Shown: positions 50,832 through 59,531 of the stretch, one piece after another | How the letters are laid out: each line of letters opens with the position of its first letter | Numbering within the stretch: the first letter of the stretch is position 1 | DNA from: Lyngbya sp. PCC 8106 | GTDB taxonomy: Bacteria > Cyanobacteriota > Cyanobacteriia > Cyanobacteriales > Microcoleaceae | Reading direction: 5' to 3' | Assembly (NCBI RefSeq): GCF_000169095.1 | Contig: NZ_AAVU01000001.1 | Location: forward strand, 124,001-188,000 | Length of the DNA: 64,000 nt | Translations under genes and position numbers: made by a program | Notes under the pieces: model-generated | What the model saw: the letters and a program-made list of their open reading frames with translations, nothing else | Databases searched by the model: none | What the model was told of the DNA's origin: nothing

Positions 50832-53800
50832 ATGACTATCCCTATTAAAGATCTAATTGCTGTCTACGATAATCTGACTGAAAATACTGACGATCAATAT
50901 ACTGTCCAAGAGGTAAACTCTCCTCAAAAGACATTTAAACACGACTTTCAAGTTGGAGAAGAAAACAACCTCACGATTACAGGTTTTACCAGTAACGCTA
51001 GTGAAAACTATGATTTACTGTCATTTGTTGATCGAATTAACATCAAGCGCGTTGATAATGATATTGTTAAAGGTGAAAGACAAATCATTTGGTTTGAACA
51101 GCAAGATAGAACCAAAACCGATCTTTTATTAAAACCTTCTATTGTCACCACAATGGAGGAGAGTTTACTGAGTAATGTGGTGAATAGAGGAACAGATAAT
51201 ATTTTTACGAATCAAGGAAATGAAGACGGAAATAATAATAACATTGAAAGAGTAGACTTAGTTTCAATCAATGGATTGTCAAGTCCACAGGAATTTTTGG
51301 GTAAAATTGGCTTTTTAATTGTAGAAAGAAATGGGAATGATCCGTTTAAAATTGCACCAATAACAGCAATTGATCAACAAGGAAATCCGACAGAATTTGG
51401 AACCCTTAAAAGTATTGGTATAGACAGTTGGGGGAAATCATCATCTTCTATTCTCGCTGAAGTTATGCGAAAAGATGAGAATGAACCGAATTTACGTTCA
51501 ACAAGAGTTTTAGGAGGTTCGCAGGCTGTCGCTGGTGTTTTTATTAGCTACGCCGATCTGGAAATTATTGATGATCAAACTTTCTATGGTTTCTCTATTT
51601 TTCCCCCAGATGTTGATGAAAACAATGATTTAGTGGGTTTAACGGATTTTCCAAATAACACACCAGAAATAGATTTACAAGGAAACTACTTTGGAAGTTT
51701 AGACTTGATTTCTGTGGGTCGTATTTTTGTTCAACAAGACATAAAAATTCCTCCTAAAATTACTAGCGATGGAGAGGGTAAAGAAGCGGATATTTCAATC
51801 ATTGAAAACACAACTTTAGTCACAGACATTAACGCAACCGATGAAAAAAATAGCGAAGGAAATGGTTTAACCTATAGTATTAGTGGGGGAGACGATCAGG
51901 ATTTATTAACCATTGATCCGATAACTGGAGAAGTGAGTTTTCAAGTATCTCCCGACTTTGAAAATCCCACAGATCTTGATGGAGATAACGTCTATCAAGT
52001 GGAAGTGACAGTGACAGACTCGGAAGGGTTAACTGATATTCAAGTTATTAATATTACGGTTAGCGACGAAGACGAAAATACGAATCCTCAACTGTCGAAT
52101 AACCCAGAAGTTGACTCTCCTGAAATCATCATTCCTGAAAACACAACTTTAGTCACAGACATTAATACAACCGATGACAACGACAGCGAAGGTAATGGTT
52201 TAACCTATAGTATTAGTGGGGGAGACGATCAGGATTTATTAACCATTGATCCGATAACTGGAGAAGTGAGTTTTCAAGTATCTCCCGACTTTGAAAATCC
52301 CACAGATCTTGATGGAGATAACGTCTATCAAGTGGAAGTGACGGTGACAGACTCGGAAGGGTTAACCGATATTCAAGTTATTAATATTACGGTTAGCGAC
52401 GAAGACGAAAATACGAATCCTCAACTGTCGAATAACCCAGAAGTTGACTCTCCTGAAATCATCATTCCTGAAAACACAACTTTAGTCACAGACATTAATA
52501 CAACCGATGACAACGACAGCGAAGGTAATGGTTTAACCTATAGTATTAGTGGGGGAGACGATCAGGATTTATTAACCATTGATCCGATAACTGGAGAAGT
52601 GAGTTTTCAAGTATCTCCCGACTTTGAAAATCCCACAGATCTTGATGGAGATAACGTCTATCAAGTGGAAGTGACGGTGACAGACTCGGAAGGGTTAACC
52701 GATATTCAAGTTATTAATATTACGGTTAGCGACGAAGACGAAAATCTACTTCCTATAGATAACGGAAATAACGAAGAAATTGAAACTCCCGTTGATAACG
52801 AAGAAACTGAAACTCCTGTTGATAGTGGAGAAACTGAAACTCCTATTAATAACGGAAATAACGGAGAAAATGAAACTCCTGTTGATAGTGGAGAAACTGA
52901 AACTCCTATTAATAACGGAAATAACGGAGAAAATGAAACTCCTATTAATAGCGGAGAAAAGGAAACTCCTGTTAATAACGGAGAAACTGAAACTCCTGTC
53001 GATAATGGAAATAACGAAGAAACTGAAACTCCTGTAAACAATGGAGAAACGGAAACTCCTGTTGATAATGGAAATAACGAAGAAATTGAAACTCCTGTAA
53101 ACAATGGAGAAACGGAAACTCCTGTTAATAACGGAGAAAAGGAAACTCCTGTTAATAACGGAGAAAAGGAAACTCCTGTTAATAACGGAGAAAAGGAAAC
53201 TCCTGTCGATAATGGAAATAACGAAGAAACTGAAACTCCTGTAAACAATGGAGAAACTGAAACTCCCATTGATAATGGAAACAACGAAGAAACTGAAACT
53301 CCTGTTGATAACGAAGAAACTGAAACTCCTATAGATAACGGAGAAAAGGAAACTCCCGTTGATAATGGAAACAACGAAGAAACTGAAACTCCTGTTGATA
53401 ACGAAGAAACTGAAACTCCTATAGATAACGGAGAAAAGGAAACTCCCGTTGATAGTGGAGAAATTGAAACTCCTGTTAATAACGGAGAAACTGAAACTCC
53501 CGTTGATAATGGAAATAACGAAGAAACTGAAACTCCTGTAAACAATGGAGAAACGGAAACTCCTGTTGATAAAGGAAATAACGGAGAAAAGGAAACTCCT
53601 GTTAATAACGGAGAAATTGAAACTCCTGTCGATAGTGGAGAAACTGAAACTCCTGTTAATAACGGAGAAAAGGAAACTCCTGTCGATAATGGAAATAACG
53701 AAGAAACTGAAACTCCTGTAAACAATGGAGAAACTGAAACTCCCATTGATAATGGAAACAACGAAGAAACTGAAACTCCTGTTGATAACGAAGAAACTGA

Positions 53801-55487
53801 AACTCCTGTTGATAACGAAGAAACTGAAACTCCTATAGATAACGAAGAAACTGAAACTCCTATAGATAACGAAGAAACTGAAACTCCTATAGATAATGGA
53901 GGAAATGAAACTCCTGTTAATAGTGGAAATAACGAGAAAGATACACCTAAATTATCCTCTATTCCTACTACTGAAAAAACAGAAGAAACAAGTATTTCAC
54001 GAAGCGATGATGGAGGAAAGGAAGAAAACTCACCCCTACCTATTCCAGTAGGAAATAACTCTAATTGTGGATGTTCAATAATTCCTGAAATCGAAGCAGT
54101 TGATTTCCCAAATCATCCAACTTTAAATGCTAATCTTGTTGTAACAATGGAAACTTCCACTCATGGAAGCGAGGCGAATGATATCCTGACTGGAACCTCA
54201 AATAACGAAGCAGTTTTCAGTTTTGGAGGGGATGATATTATTAATGGACTCGAAGGTCAAGACTGGCTAGAAGGGGAAAAAGGCGATGATCAAATACGTG
54301 GCGATATGGGTCACGATAGCCTGATCGGAGACGATGGAAATGACAGTCTTTTAGGAGGTCGAGATGATGAATTTTCTTCAACTCGCGACACCAACGGAAA
54401 CGACTGGATAAGTGGCGGTTTTGGAAATGATTTCATCTCCGGAAATGAGAGTGAAGATATGCTGATGGGAGATGAAGGCGATGATTTTGCTTACGGAGGT
54501 CAAGGTGACGATCAACTATTCGGTGATCAAGGAAATGATACCCTCTGTGGCGATCGCGGAAATGATACAATTGTGGGTTCTAATGGGAGTGAAAAAGCGG
54601 TTGGGAACACCGAAGAAAAAGATGTCTTATTTGGTTATCAAGACAATGATTTAATACAAGGAGGTCAGGGAGAAGATATTATCTATACGGGTAAGGGAAA
54701 TGATATTTCCTTCGCCGGAAAAGACAATGATTTAGTGTGGGGAGATCACGGAGATGATACCCTCTCAGGTGATGATGGCGATGACACCTTATTCGGTGAT
54801 ACAAATGACCCCAATGCGACTGAAATGCAAGGAAAAGATATGGCTAGCGGGGGGTCTGGAAATGATTTTATCGGCGGAAATCGTAATAATGATACCCTGA
54901 TGGGAGGTGAAGGTCAGGACACAATTCGCGGAGGAAAAGAAGACGATTTTCTATATGGTGAAACTGGAGATGACCTTCTCTTTGGAGATTTAGGAAATGA
55001 CAAACTCTGTGGAAATGATGGAAATGATATTCTGTTTGGAGATACAGAAGATGAACAGGCTGCTGGTGGAAATGACACTTTAATTGGTGGAAATGGAGAT
55101 GATATTCTCAGTGGAAACCAAGCCGCAGATATCCTATGTGGGGGTGAAGGAAATGATAGTCTTCATGGAGGAAAGGATAACGATATCTTGAAAGGAAAAG
55201 CCGGAGTTGATTGGCTGTTTGGAGATGAAGGAAACGATACCTTAACGGGTGGAGAAGATCGGGATTATTTCGTTTTCTCTAGCCATAGTGGAACTGATAT
55301 TGTTGAAGATTTTAAAGTCGGTGAAGATTTAATTGTACTCGACAACACGATCACGTTTGCTGACTTAGCGATTTTTCAACGGGATACTTCCACCGTAATT
55401 GGTCTATTGGAACTCAATCAACCCATCGCTATTTTAAACAATGTGACTGCATTCTCCATCACTGAGGATAGTTTTGTAAATGTTTAA
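50832..55487 (+). CDS. Giant cadherin-like/RTX calcium-binding secreted protein
   Basis: 1551 residues, no Sec signal. In order: N-terminal domain (1-310) of unknown type; three near-identical 111-residue cadherin-like repeats (about 320-635; GNGLTYSISGGDDQDLLTID, ITGEVSFQVSPDFENPTDLD, YQVEVTVTDSEGLTD); a long low-complexity stretch of (E)TETPVDNG units (about 647-1036); a short cysteine pair (NCGCS); RTX nonapeptide calcium repeats (about 1105-1480; GGxGNDxL pattern); and a C-terminal domain (DIVEDFKVGEDLIVLDNTIT...) typical of type I secretion substrates. In filamentous cyanobacteria related RTX proteins form cell-surface layers or are linked to gliding. Adhesin or surface-layer role inferred. 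No T1SS genes are adjacent. Confidence 0.88.
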   Translation: MTIPIKDLIAVYDNLTENTDDQYTVQEVNSPQKTFKHDFQVGEENNLTITGFTSNASENYDLLSFVDRINIKRVDNDIVKGERQIIWFEQQDRTKTDLLLKPSIVTTMEESLLSNVVNRGTDNIFTNQGNEDGNNNNIERVDLVSINGLSSPQEFLGKIGFLIVERNGNDPFKIAPITAIDQQGNPTEFGTLKSIGIDSWGKSSSSILAEVMRKDENEPNLRSTRVLGGSQAVAGVFISYADLEIIDDQTFYGFSIFPPDVDENNDLVGLTDFPNNTPEIDLQGNYFGSLDLISVGRIFVQQDIKIPPKITSDGEGKEADISIIENTTLVTDINATDEKNSEGNGLTYSISGGDDQDLLTIDPITGEVSFQVSPDFENPTDLDGDNVYQVEVTVTDSEGLTDIQVINITVSDEDENTNPQLSNNPEVDSPEIIIPENTTLVTDINTTDDNDSEGNGLTYSISGGDDQDLLTIDPITGEVSFQVSPDFENPTDLDGDNVYQVEVTVTDSEGLTDIQVINITVSDEDENTNPQLSNNPEVDSPEIIIPENTTLVTDINTTDDNDSEGNGLTYSISGGDDQDLLTIDPITGEVSFQVSPDFENPTDLDGDNVYQVEVTVTDSEGLTDIQVINITVSDEDENLLPIDNGNNEEIETPVDNEETETPVDSGETETPINNGNNGENETPVDSGETETPINNGNNGENETPINSGEKETPVNNGETETPVDNGNNEETETPVNNGETETPVDNGNNEEIETPVNNGETETPVNNGEKETPVNNGEKETPVNNGEKETPVDNGNNEETETPVNNGETETPIDNGNNEETETPVDNEETETPIDNGEKETPVDNGNNEETETPVDNEETETPIDNGEKETPVDSGEIETPVNNGETETPVDNGNNEETETPVNNGETETPVDKGNNGEKETPVNNGEIETPVDSGETETPVNNGEKETPVDNGNNEETETPVNNGETETPIDNGNNEETETPVDNEETETPVDNEETETPIDNEETETPIDNEETETPIDNGGNETPVNSGNNEKDTPKLSSIPTTEKTEETSISRSDDGGKEENSPLPIPVGNNSNCGCSIIPEIEAVDFPNHPTLNANLVVTMETSTHGSEANDILTGTSNNEAVFSFGGDDIINGLEGQDWLEGEKGDDQIRGDMGHDSLIGDDGNDSLLGGRDDEFSSTRDTNGNDWISGGFGNDFISGNESEDMLMGDEGDDFAYGGQGDDQLFGDQGNDTLCGDRGNDTIVGSNGSEKAVGNTEEKDVLFGYQDNDLIQGGQGEDIIYTGKGNDISFAGKDNDLVWGDHGDDTLSGDDGDDTLFGDTNDPNATEMQGKDMASGGSGNDFIGGNRNNDTLMGGEGQDTIRGGKEDDFLYGETGDDLLFGDLGNDKLCGNDGNDILFGDTEDEQAAGGNDTLIGGNGDDILSGNQAADILCGGEGNDSLHGGKDNDILKGKAGVDWLFGDEGNDTLTGGEDRDYFVFSSHSGTDIVEDFKVGEDLIVLDNTITFADLAIFQRDTSTVIGLLELNQPIAILNNVTAFSITEDSFVNV
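51789..52743 (+). repeat. Three 333-bp cadherin-like coding repeats
   Basis: Units begin at 51789, 52122 and 52455 (period 333 bp, 111 residues; the last lacks its linker). Copies 2 and 3 are almost identical and copy 1 differs slightly at its start, so the duplication is recent or homogenised. Confidence 0.95.
52770..53940 (+). repeat. Long degenerate coding array encoding ETETPVDNG-type units
   Basis: More than forty short in-frame units built on GAAACTCCT(GTT/ATT)(GAT/AAT)AA(C/T)GGAGAA, encoding ETETPV(D/N)NG or NGEKETPVNNG variants, with occasional NGNNEE insertions. All lengths are multiples of three. Highly acidic, Thr/Pro-rich, probably an extended glycosylatable stalk between the cadherin-like and RTX parts. 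Confidence 0.93.
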
Positions 55488-55627
55488 CGCTTTGAATCAC
55501 AGAGAACCCCAGAAAATCATCTCTCTTTAGATAGACTTTTCAAGACCCATTAATAATTTTCGCCCCTAAAGATGTAAAGCCCTCTGCCCTCTGCTAGACT
55601 TATTTTTGTGAACCGTGGAGAGATGCA

Positions 55628-56482
55628 ATGGCAATTGAGTTTACAAAATACCAGGGTTTGGGTAATGACTTTATCTTGATTGACAATCGGCATCAATCAG
55701 AACCCCTCATTACTCCAGAACAGGCGATGCAGATGTGCGATCGCAATTTTGGGATCGGTGCTGACGGGGTAATTTTTGCCTTGCCTGGCACCTCCAACAC
55801 TGACTATACCATGCGGATTTTCAACTCTGATAGTTCAGAACCGCAAATGTGTGGGAACGGGATTCGCTGTCTAGCCAAATTCATCGCCGATTTAGAACAC
55901 CGTGACGGTAAAATCAACCAAATTCCGTCTTCTGTCAGCTACAAAATCGATACATTGGCAGGAGTGATTACTCCCGAGATTTTAGCAGACGGACAGGTCA
56001 AAGTCGATATGGGTCAACCTCGACTGCTAGCGGTCGAAATTCCCACCACTCTGACGAAAGCCGATGAAAAAGTCGTCAATGTTCCTCTCTCTGTCGCTGA
56101 ACAGTCCTGGAAAGTCACTTGTGTCAGCATGGGTAATCCTCACTGTATTACCTTTGTCGAAGATGTGGCGGCGATTCCCCTCGCCGAAATTGGCCCCCAA
56201 TTTGAACATCATCCGGCGTTTCCCGAACGCACCAATACCGAATTTATCCAAGTGATCAAACCCGATTATCTCAAAATGCGCGTTTGGGAACGAGGTGCAG
56301 GTGCTACACTAGCTTGTGGAACTGGAGCTTGTGCAGTAGTGGTGGCAGGTGTATTAACCGGAAACTGCGATCGCTCAGTTACAGTAGAATTACCCGGAGG
56401 AAATCTGATGATTGAATGGTCAGCCTCGGAACGGCTTTATATGAGTGGGCCTGCTGAACGGGTATTTACAGGTCAGTGGTGA
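55628..56482 (+). CDS. dapF: Diaminopimelate epimerase
   Basis: 284-residue PLP-independent epimerase that converts LL- to meso-diaminopimelate for lysine and peptidoglycan synthesis. The two catalytic cysteines are present: Cys75 in QMCGNGIRC and Cys230 in LACGTGACA. The N-terminus FTKYQGLGNDFILIDNR and GIGADGVIFA are canonical. Start ATG with GAGAGATGCA ahead. The cyanobacterial LL-DAP aminotransferase pathway makes this the final step before meso-DAP. Nothing unusual. Confidence 0.97.
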   Translation: MAIEFTKYQGLGNDFILIDNRHQSEPLITPEQAMQMCDRNFGIGADGVIFALPGTSNTDYTMRIFNSDSSEPQMCGNGIRCLAKFIADLEHRDGKINQIPSSVSYKIDTLAGVITPEILADGQVKVDMGQPRLLAVEIPTTLTKADEKVVNVPLSVAEQSWKVTCVSMGNPHCITFVEDVAAIPLAEIGPQFEHHPAFPERTNTEFIQVIKPDYLKMRVWERGAGATLACGTGACAVVVAGVLTGNCDRSVTVELPGGNLMIEWSASERLYMSGPAERVFTGQW

Positions 56483-56600
56483 ATTCAGCAGTTCAGAATT
56501 GATCAATCAGTCTTCAAAATTATTGATAGGTTGGTGGGATGAATCTCAACTCTAGAATTTCTACTAGAATTTTAAACTTACAAAAATTGGCATAATAGCT

Positions 56601-57743
56601 ATGGGTGGAGGTATATATCTGATCCAAGATGACGATCAGCTTGTGGAAATGATGGAACAAGCTTATGACTCAGAAGATCAGCTTCAGGAATTGTTAGAAA
56701 CTTATCCAAATTTATTAGCTGGAGATGAAATTGATCGGGCAACACCGAGACGATGGTTAATCATTTCTCGGGAAGTAACGATTCCAGCCGAAGAAGAAGC
56801 AAGCGGGCGATGGTCAATCGATCATTTATTTCTTGATCAAGATGCCATTCCAACTTTGGTAGAAATTAAACGCTCTCACAATGCCGAAACTCGTCAAAAA
56901 ATGCTCGGTCAAATGCTCGACTATGTAGCCAATGTGGGAATTTATTGGCCAGTCGAATCGACCATTGCTCAATTTGAATCCAACTGTCGCGATCAAGGTC
57001 GTGATCCTGAACAAGTTTTTGAAGAATTTTTAGGTTCAGAATCCGATGAAGAACGGTTTTGGCAAAAGGTAAAAACAAACATCCAAGCCGGAAAAATTCG
57101 TCTGATTTTTGTCGCCGATGAAATTCCCGCCCCCTTACGACGTATCGTTGAATTTCTCAATGAACAAACAGATCCGGTTGAAGTTTGGGCTTTAGAAATC
57201 AAGCAATATGTTTCTCAAGATGGCTTAAAAACATTAGTTCCGCGTGTGATTGGTCAAACCGCAGAAGCACAGCAGAAAAAATCGAGTGCAACCGGAGAAA
57301 GACGGCGCTGGGATGAGAATTCTTTCTTTGATGAACTGAAGATTAGACGCGGAATTGATGAAGCGGAAATGGCACGAAAAATTCACGCTTGGACTCGAAA
57401 AGAAGCCGAAACCGATGTGCAATGGGGAACCGGAGATATTTATGGAGGGTTTGCCGCAATTTTGCATCAAAAAGGTAGAAAACCTCATAAGTTATTTAGT
57501 GTTGATATTTCCGGTCGCTTAGAAATTTCTTCGATTAAATATGGTTCTCAGCCGCCTTTTGATCGCGAAGAAAAATGGGTGGAACTCCGAGGACGATTTA
57601 GTTCAATTGGTGTATCGCTTCCCGTTAATAAAGCAGAGTTTAGATCCCCTGCTATTCGTTTATCTACCGTTCAAGATGAAGCCGAACTCACAAAAGTTTT
57701 GGAAACATTTGATTGGGTAGTAACGGAGATCAAAACCTCATAA
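56601..57743 (+). CDS. PD-(D/E)XK nuclease-like hypothetical protein
   Basis: 380 residues. After a helical start (LVEMMEQAYDSEDQLQELLE) is RWSIDHLFLDQDAIPTLVEI then KRSHNAETRQKMLGQMLDYV (about 78-113), with the D...ExK spacing of the PD-(D/E)XK fold (Asp in SIDHLF, EIK). The middle (KIRLIFVADEIPAPLRRIVE) fits the end of such a nuclease core. The C-terminal about 130 residues are beta-rich (FAAILHQKGRKPHKLFSVDI) and may bind nucleic acid. Similar proteins occur scattered in bacteria, sometimes called restriction-like or DUF-type endonucleases. No methylase is adjacent. Function unknown; a DNA repair or defence role is conceivable. Confidence 0.65.
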   Translation: MGGGIYLIQDDDQLVEMMEQAYDSEDQLQELLETYPNLLAGDEIDRATPRRWLIISREVTIPAEEEASGRWSIDHLFLDQDAIPTLVEIKRSHNAETRQKMLGQMLDYVANVGIYWPVESTIAQFESNCRDQGRDPEQVFEEFLGSESDEERFWQKVKTNIQAGKIRLIFVADEIPAPLRRIVEFLNEQTDPVEVWALEIKQYVSQDGLKTLVPRVIGQTAEAQQKKSSATGERRRWDENSFFDELKIRRGIDEAEMARKIHAWTRKEAETDVQWGTGDIYGGFAAILHQKGRKPHKLFSVDISGRLEISSIKYGSQPPFDREEKWVELRGRFSSIGVSLPVNKAEFRSPAIRLSTVQDEAELTKVLETFDWVVTEIKTS

Positions 57744-57762
57744 TTTATAGCTATTTATCGCT

Positions 57763-57793
57763 AAAAAAACCTCCTGTTTTTGAGTTCAGGAGG
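57763..57793 (-). terminator. Intrinsic terminator of htrA-type gene
   Basis: On the minus strand, perfect stem CCTCCTG/CAGGAGG (57787-57793 with 57770-57776) followed by TTTTTTT. About 45 bases past the protease stop. Confidence 0.9.
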
Positions 57794-57836
57794 ATAAGGG
57801 TGATCATAAACAGTAGAATGTTTAGATTAAAAGGGG

Positions 57837-59102
57837 TTAAGATTGGGCTTGAGGAAAAGCACCCGCTCGGACATTGATATCAAGAAATTGACTGTCACGA
57901 AGTAACCCTATTTTTAACTGATTACCAACCTTTTCTTGGTTAACGGCTTGTTGCACTTGATCCGCATCTTTCACCATTTTATTGTTGATTTTTTCAATCA
58001 CATCTCCCGCCCGTAAACCTGCCCGATCAGCCGGAGAATTGGGAACAACACGAACAATTAAAACGCCTTGATCTTGATTGACAATAATTCCACTATTGGG
58101 ATCACTGTTTAGCTGTTTCTGTAATTCTGGCGTTAAAGTTAACATTTGAATTCCCAAAAATGGATGTTCAACTTTTCCATTTGCCACTAATTCTTCGGCA
58201 ATTTGTTGAACAGTATTAATCGGAATTGCAAACCCTAATCCTTGAGCGCCTTGTAAAATCGCAGTATTCACCCCAATCACTTCACCCTGTTGATTGAGGA
58301 GTGGGCCGCCCGAATTTCCGGGATTAATCGCCGCATCCGTTTGAATAAATTCAACTCGTTTATCAGGAACTCCTATTTGAGCGCTAGACCGTCCAATTGC
58401 ACTGACAATTCCCGTAGTTACAGTATTATCTAATCCTAACGGATTTCCAATCGCAATCGCCCAATCTCCGGGTTGCAACTGTTCAGAATTTCCGAGTTTA
58501 ATCGTTGGTAAATTATCCGCTTCAATATGAATCACTGCAACATCTGTTACCGGATCGGTTCCAACCACTTTCCCTTCAAATTCACGACCATCTTTGAGGG
58601 TAACAGTAACTTTACTCGCTCCATCGACAACATGAGCGTTGGTGATAATCTCACCTTGAGAATCAATAATAAAGCCAGAACCAGTACCCGATTGTATTTG
58701 TTTGTCAGGAATATTGGGGATTTGTTCGCCGAAGAAACGACGGAAAAAAGGATCATTTAAGGCTTCAGGAACTTGATTGTTGACGGTGCGTTGAGCATCA
58801 ATTCTCACCACTGCTGGTCCCACTTCTTGAACGACAGCCGCGACAAAATTCGAGGGAATTTGAATGGCATTATTCGGCTCAGGAATAGTGTCAGTTGTGG
58901 GAATAATAGAATATTTTGAGAGCGTCTCAGCCCTCGATTGAGCATTAATTAAATTTGTTCCACCAAGGGCTAATCCGGCACCTAATACGATTAATGCCGT
59001 TGAGCCAATTACTTTCTGCACGATAGAATCCGATGATTTTGGCTGATCAGATTTACTGTTCAAGTCAGAGGAAAACTCTAAGTCTTTGAGGTCTGTGGTC
59101 AT
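57837..59102 (-). CDS. Deg/HtrA-family serine protease
   Basis: 421-residue trypsin-like protease with one PDZ domain. A cytoplasmic tail (about 30 residues) and one membrane helix (VIGSTALIVLGAGLALGG) precede a periplasmic or lumenal protease domain. The catalytic triad is visible as His in ITNAHVVDG, Asp in DPVTDVAVIH and Ser in INPGNSGGPLLN. The PDZ (from about 305) has GVLIVRVVPNSPADRAGLRA then GDVIEKINNK. It belongs to the cyanobacterial HtrA/HhoA/HhoB set for envelope protein quality control and stress; which paralogue I cannot tell. The upstream 430 bases contain a 9-bp inverted repeat at 59157-59210. Confidence 0.94.
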   Translation of the reverse strand: MTTDLKDLEFSSDLNSKSDQPKSSDSIVQKVIGSTALIVLGAGLALGGTNLINAQSRAETLSKYSIIPTTDTIPEPNNAIQIPSNFVAAVVQEVGPAVVRIDAQRTVNNQVPEALNDPFFRRFFGEQIPNIPDKQIQSGTGSGFIIDSQGEIITNAHVVDGASKVTVTLKDGREFEGKVVGTDPVTDVAVIHIEADNLPTIKLGNSEQLQPGDWAIAIGNPLGLDNTVTTGIVSAIGRSSAQIGVPDKRVEFIQTDAAINPGNSGGPLLNQQGEVIGVNTAILQGAQGLGFAIPINTVQQIAEELVANGKVEHPFLGIQMLTLTPELQKQLNSDPNSGIIVNQDQGVLIVRVVPNSPADRAGLRAGDVIEKINNKMVKDADQVQQAVNQEKVGNQLKIGLLRDSQFLDINVRAGAFPQAQS

Positions 59103-59531
59103 GGTTACTTATTTTATATAACGAGGTTATTTGCTTTAATAAAAGTTTGAGAAAAAGTCAGCCCAGGGGGTGAGGAGCTTGTCGAGGAACGTTCTGTGTT
59201 TTGGGCTGACAATTCCTAAGATAGAGGAGTGATGTGACAGGGGTATGACAGGGAGTTAACAATGTTGTGACATCTGGCTTTCCACTCGTCGAAGCCTTGT
59301 AGAATCGGCTTTTGCGGTAGGCAGGTGGAGCAAATCGTGTCTATCCTTCCTCAGTTTAAGGATATTGAGGGTTTGACACCTTGATCCGTTGAACCTTTTG
59401 ATTGAGGTTTCAGTCTCACCCCTATATTGGGATCAAATTAATATTAAAATCAAAAACTTTATAACAATTCCCCCGAAAGCGGTTGGTTAGTCTGCTATGC
59501 TAAAACATTAGCTCAACGTGAAAATACAGCA
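59103..59531. other. Divergent promoter region with 9-bp inverted repeat
   Basis: Non-coding gap between the divergent protease and FHA-ABC genes. GTCAGCCCA (59157-59165) and TGGGCTGAC (59202-59210) form a perfect 9-bp inverted repeat with a 36-base spacer, 55-108 bases ahead of the protease start. It could be an operator or a leader hairpin. No other feature seen. Confidence 0.45.

Noticed and set aside
52706..53761. 351-codon minus-strand open frame (SPLSTGVSVS repeats)
   Set aside because: Antisense shadow of the ETETPVDNG array; no ribosome site and no non-repeat sequence.
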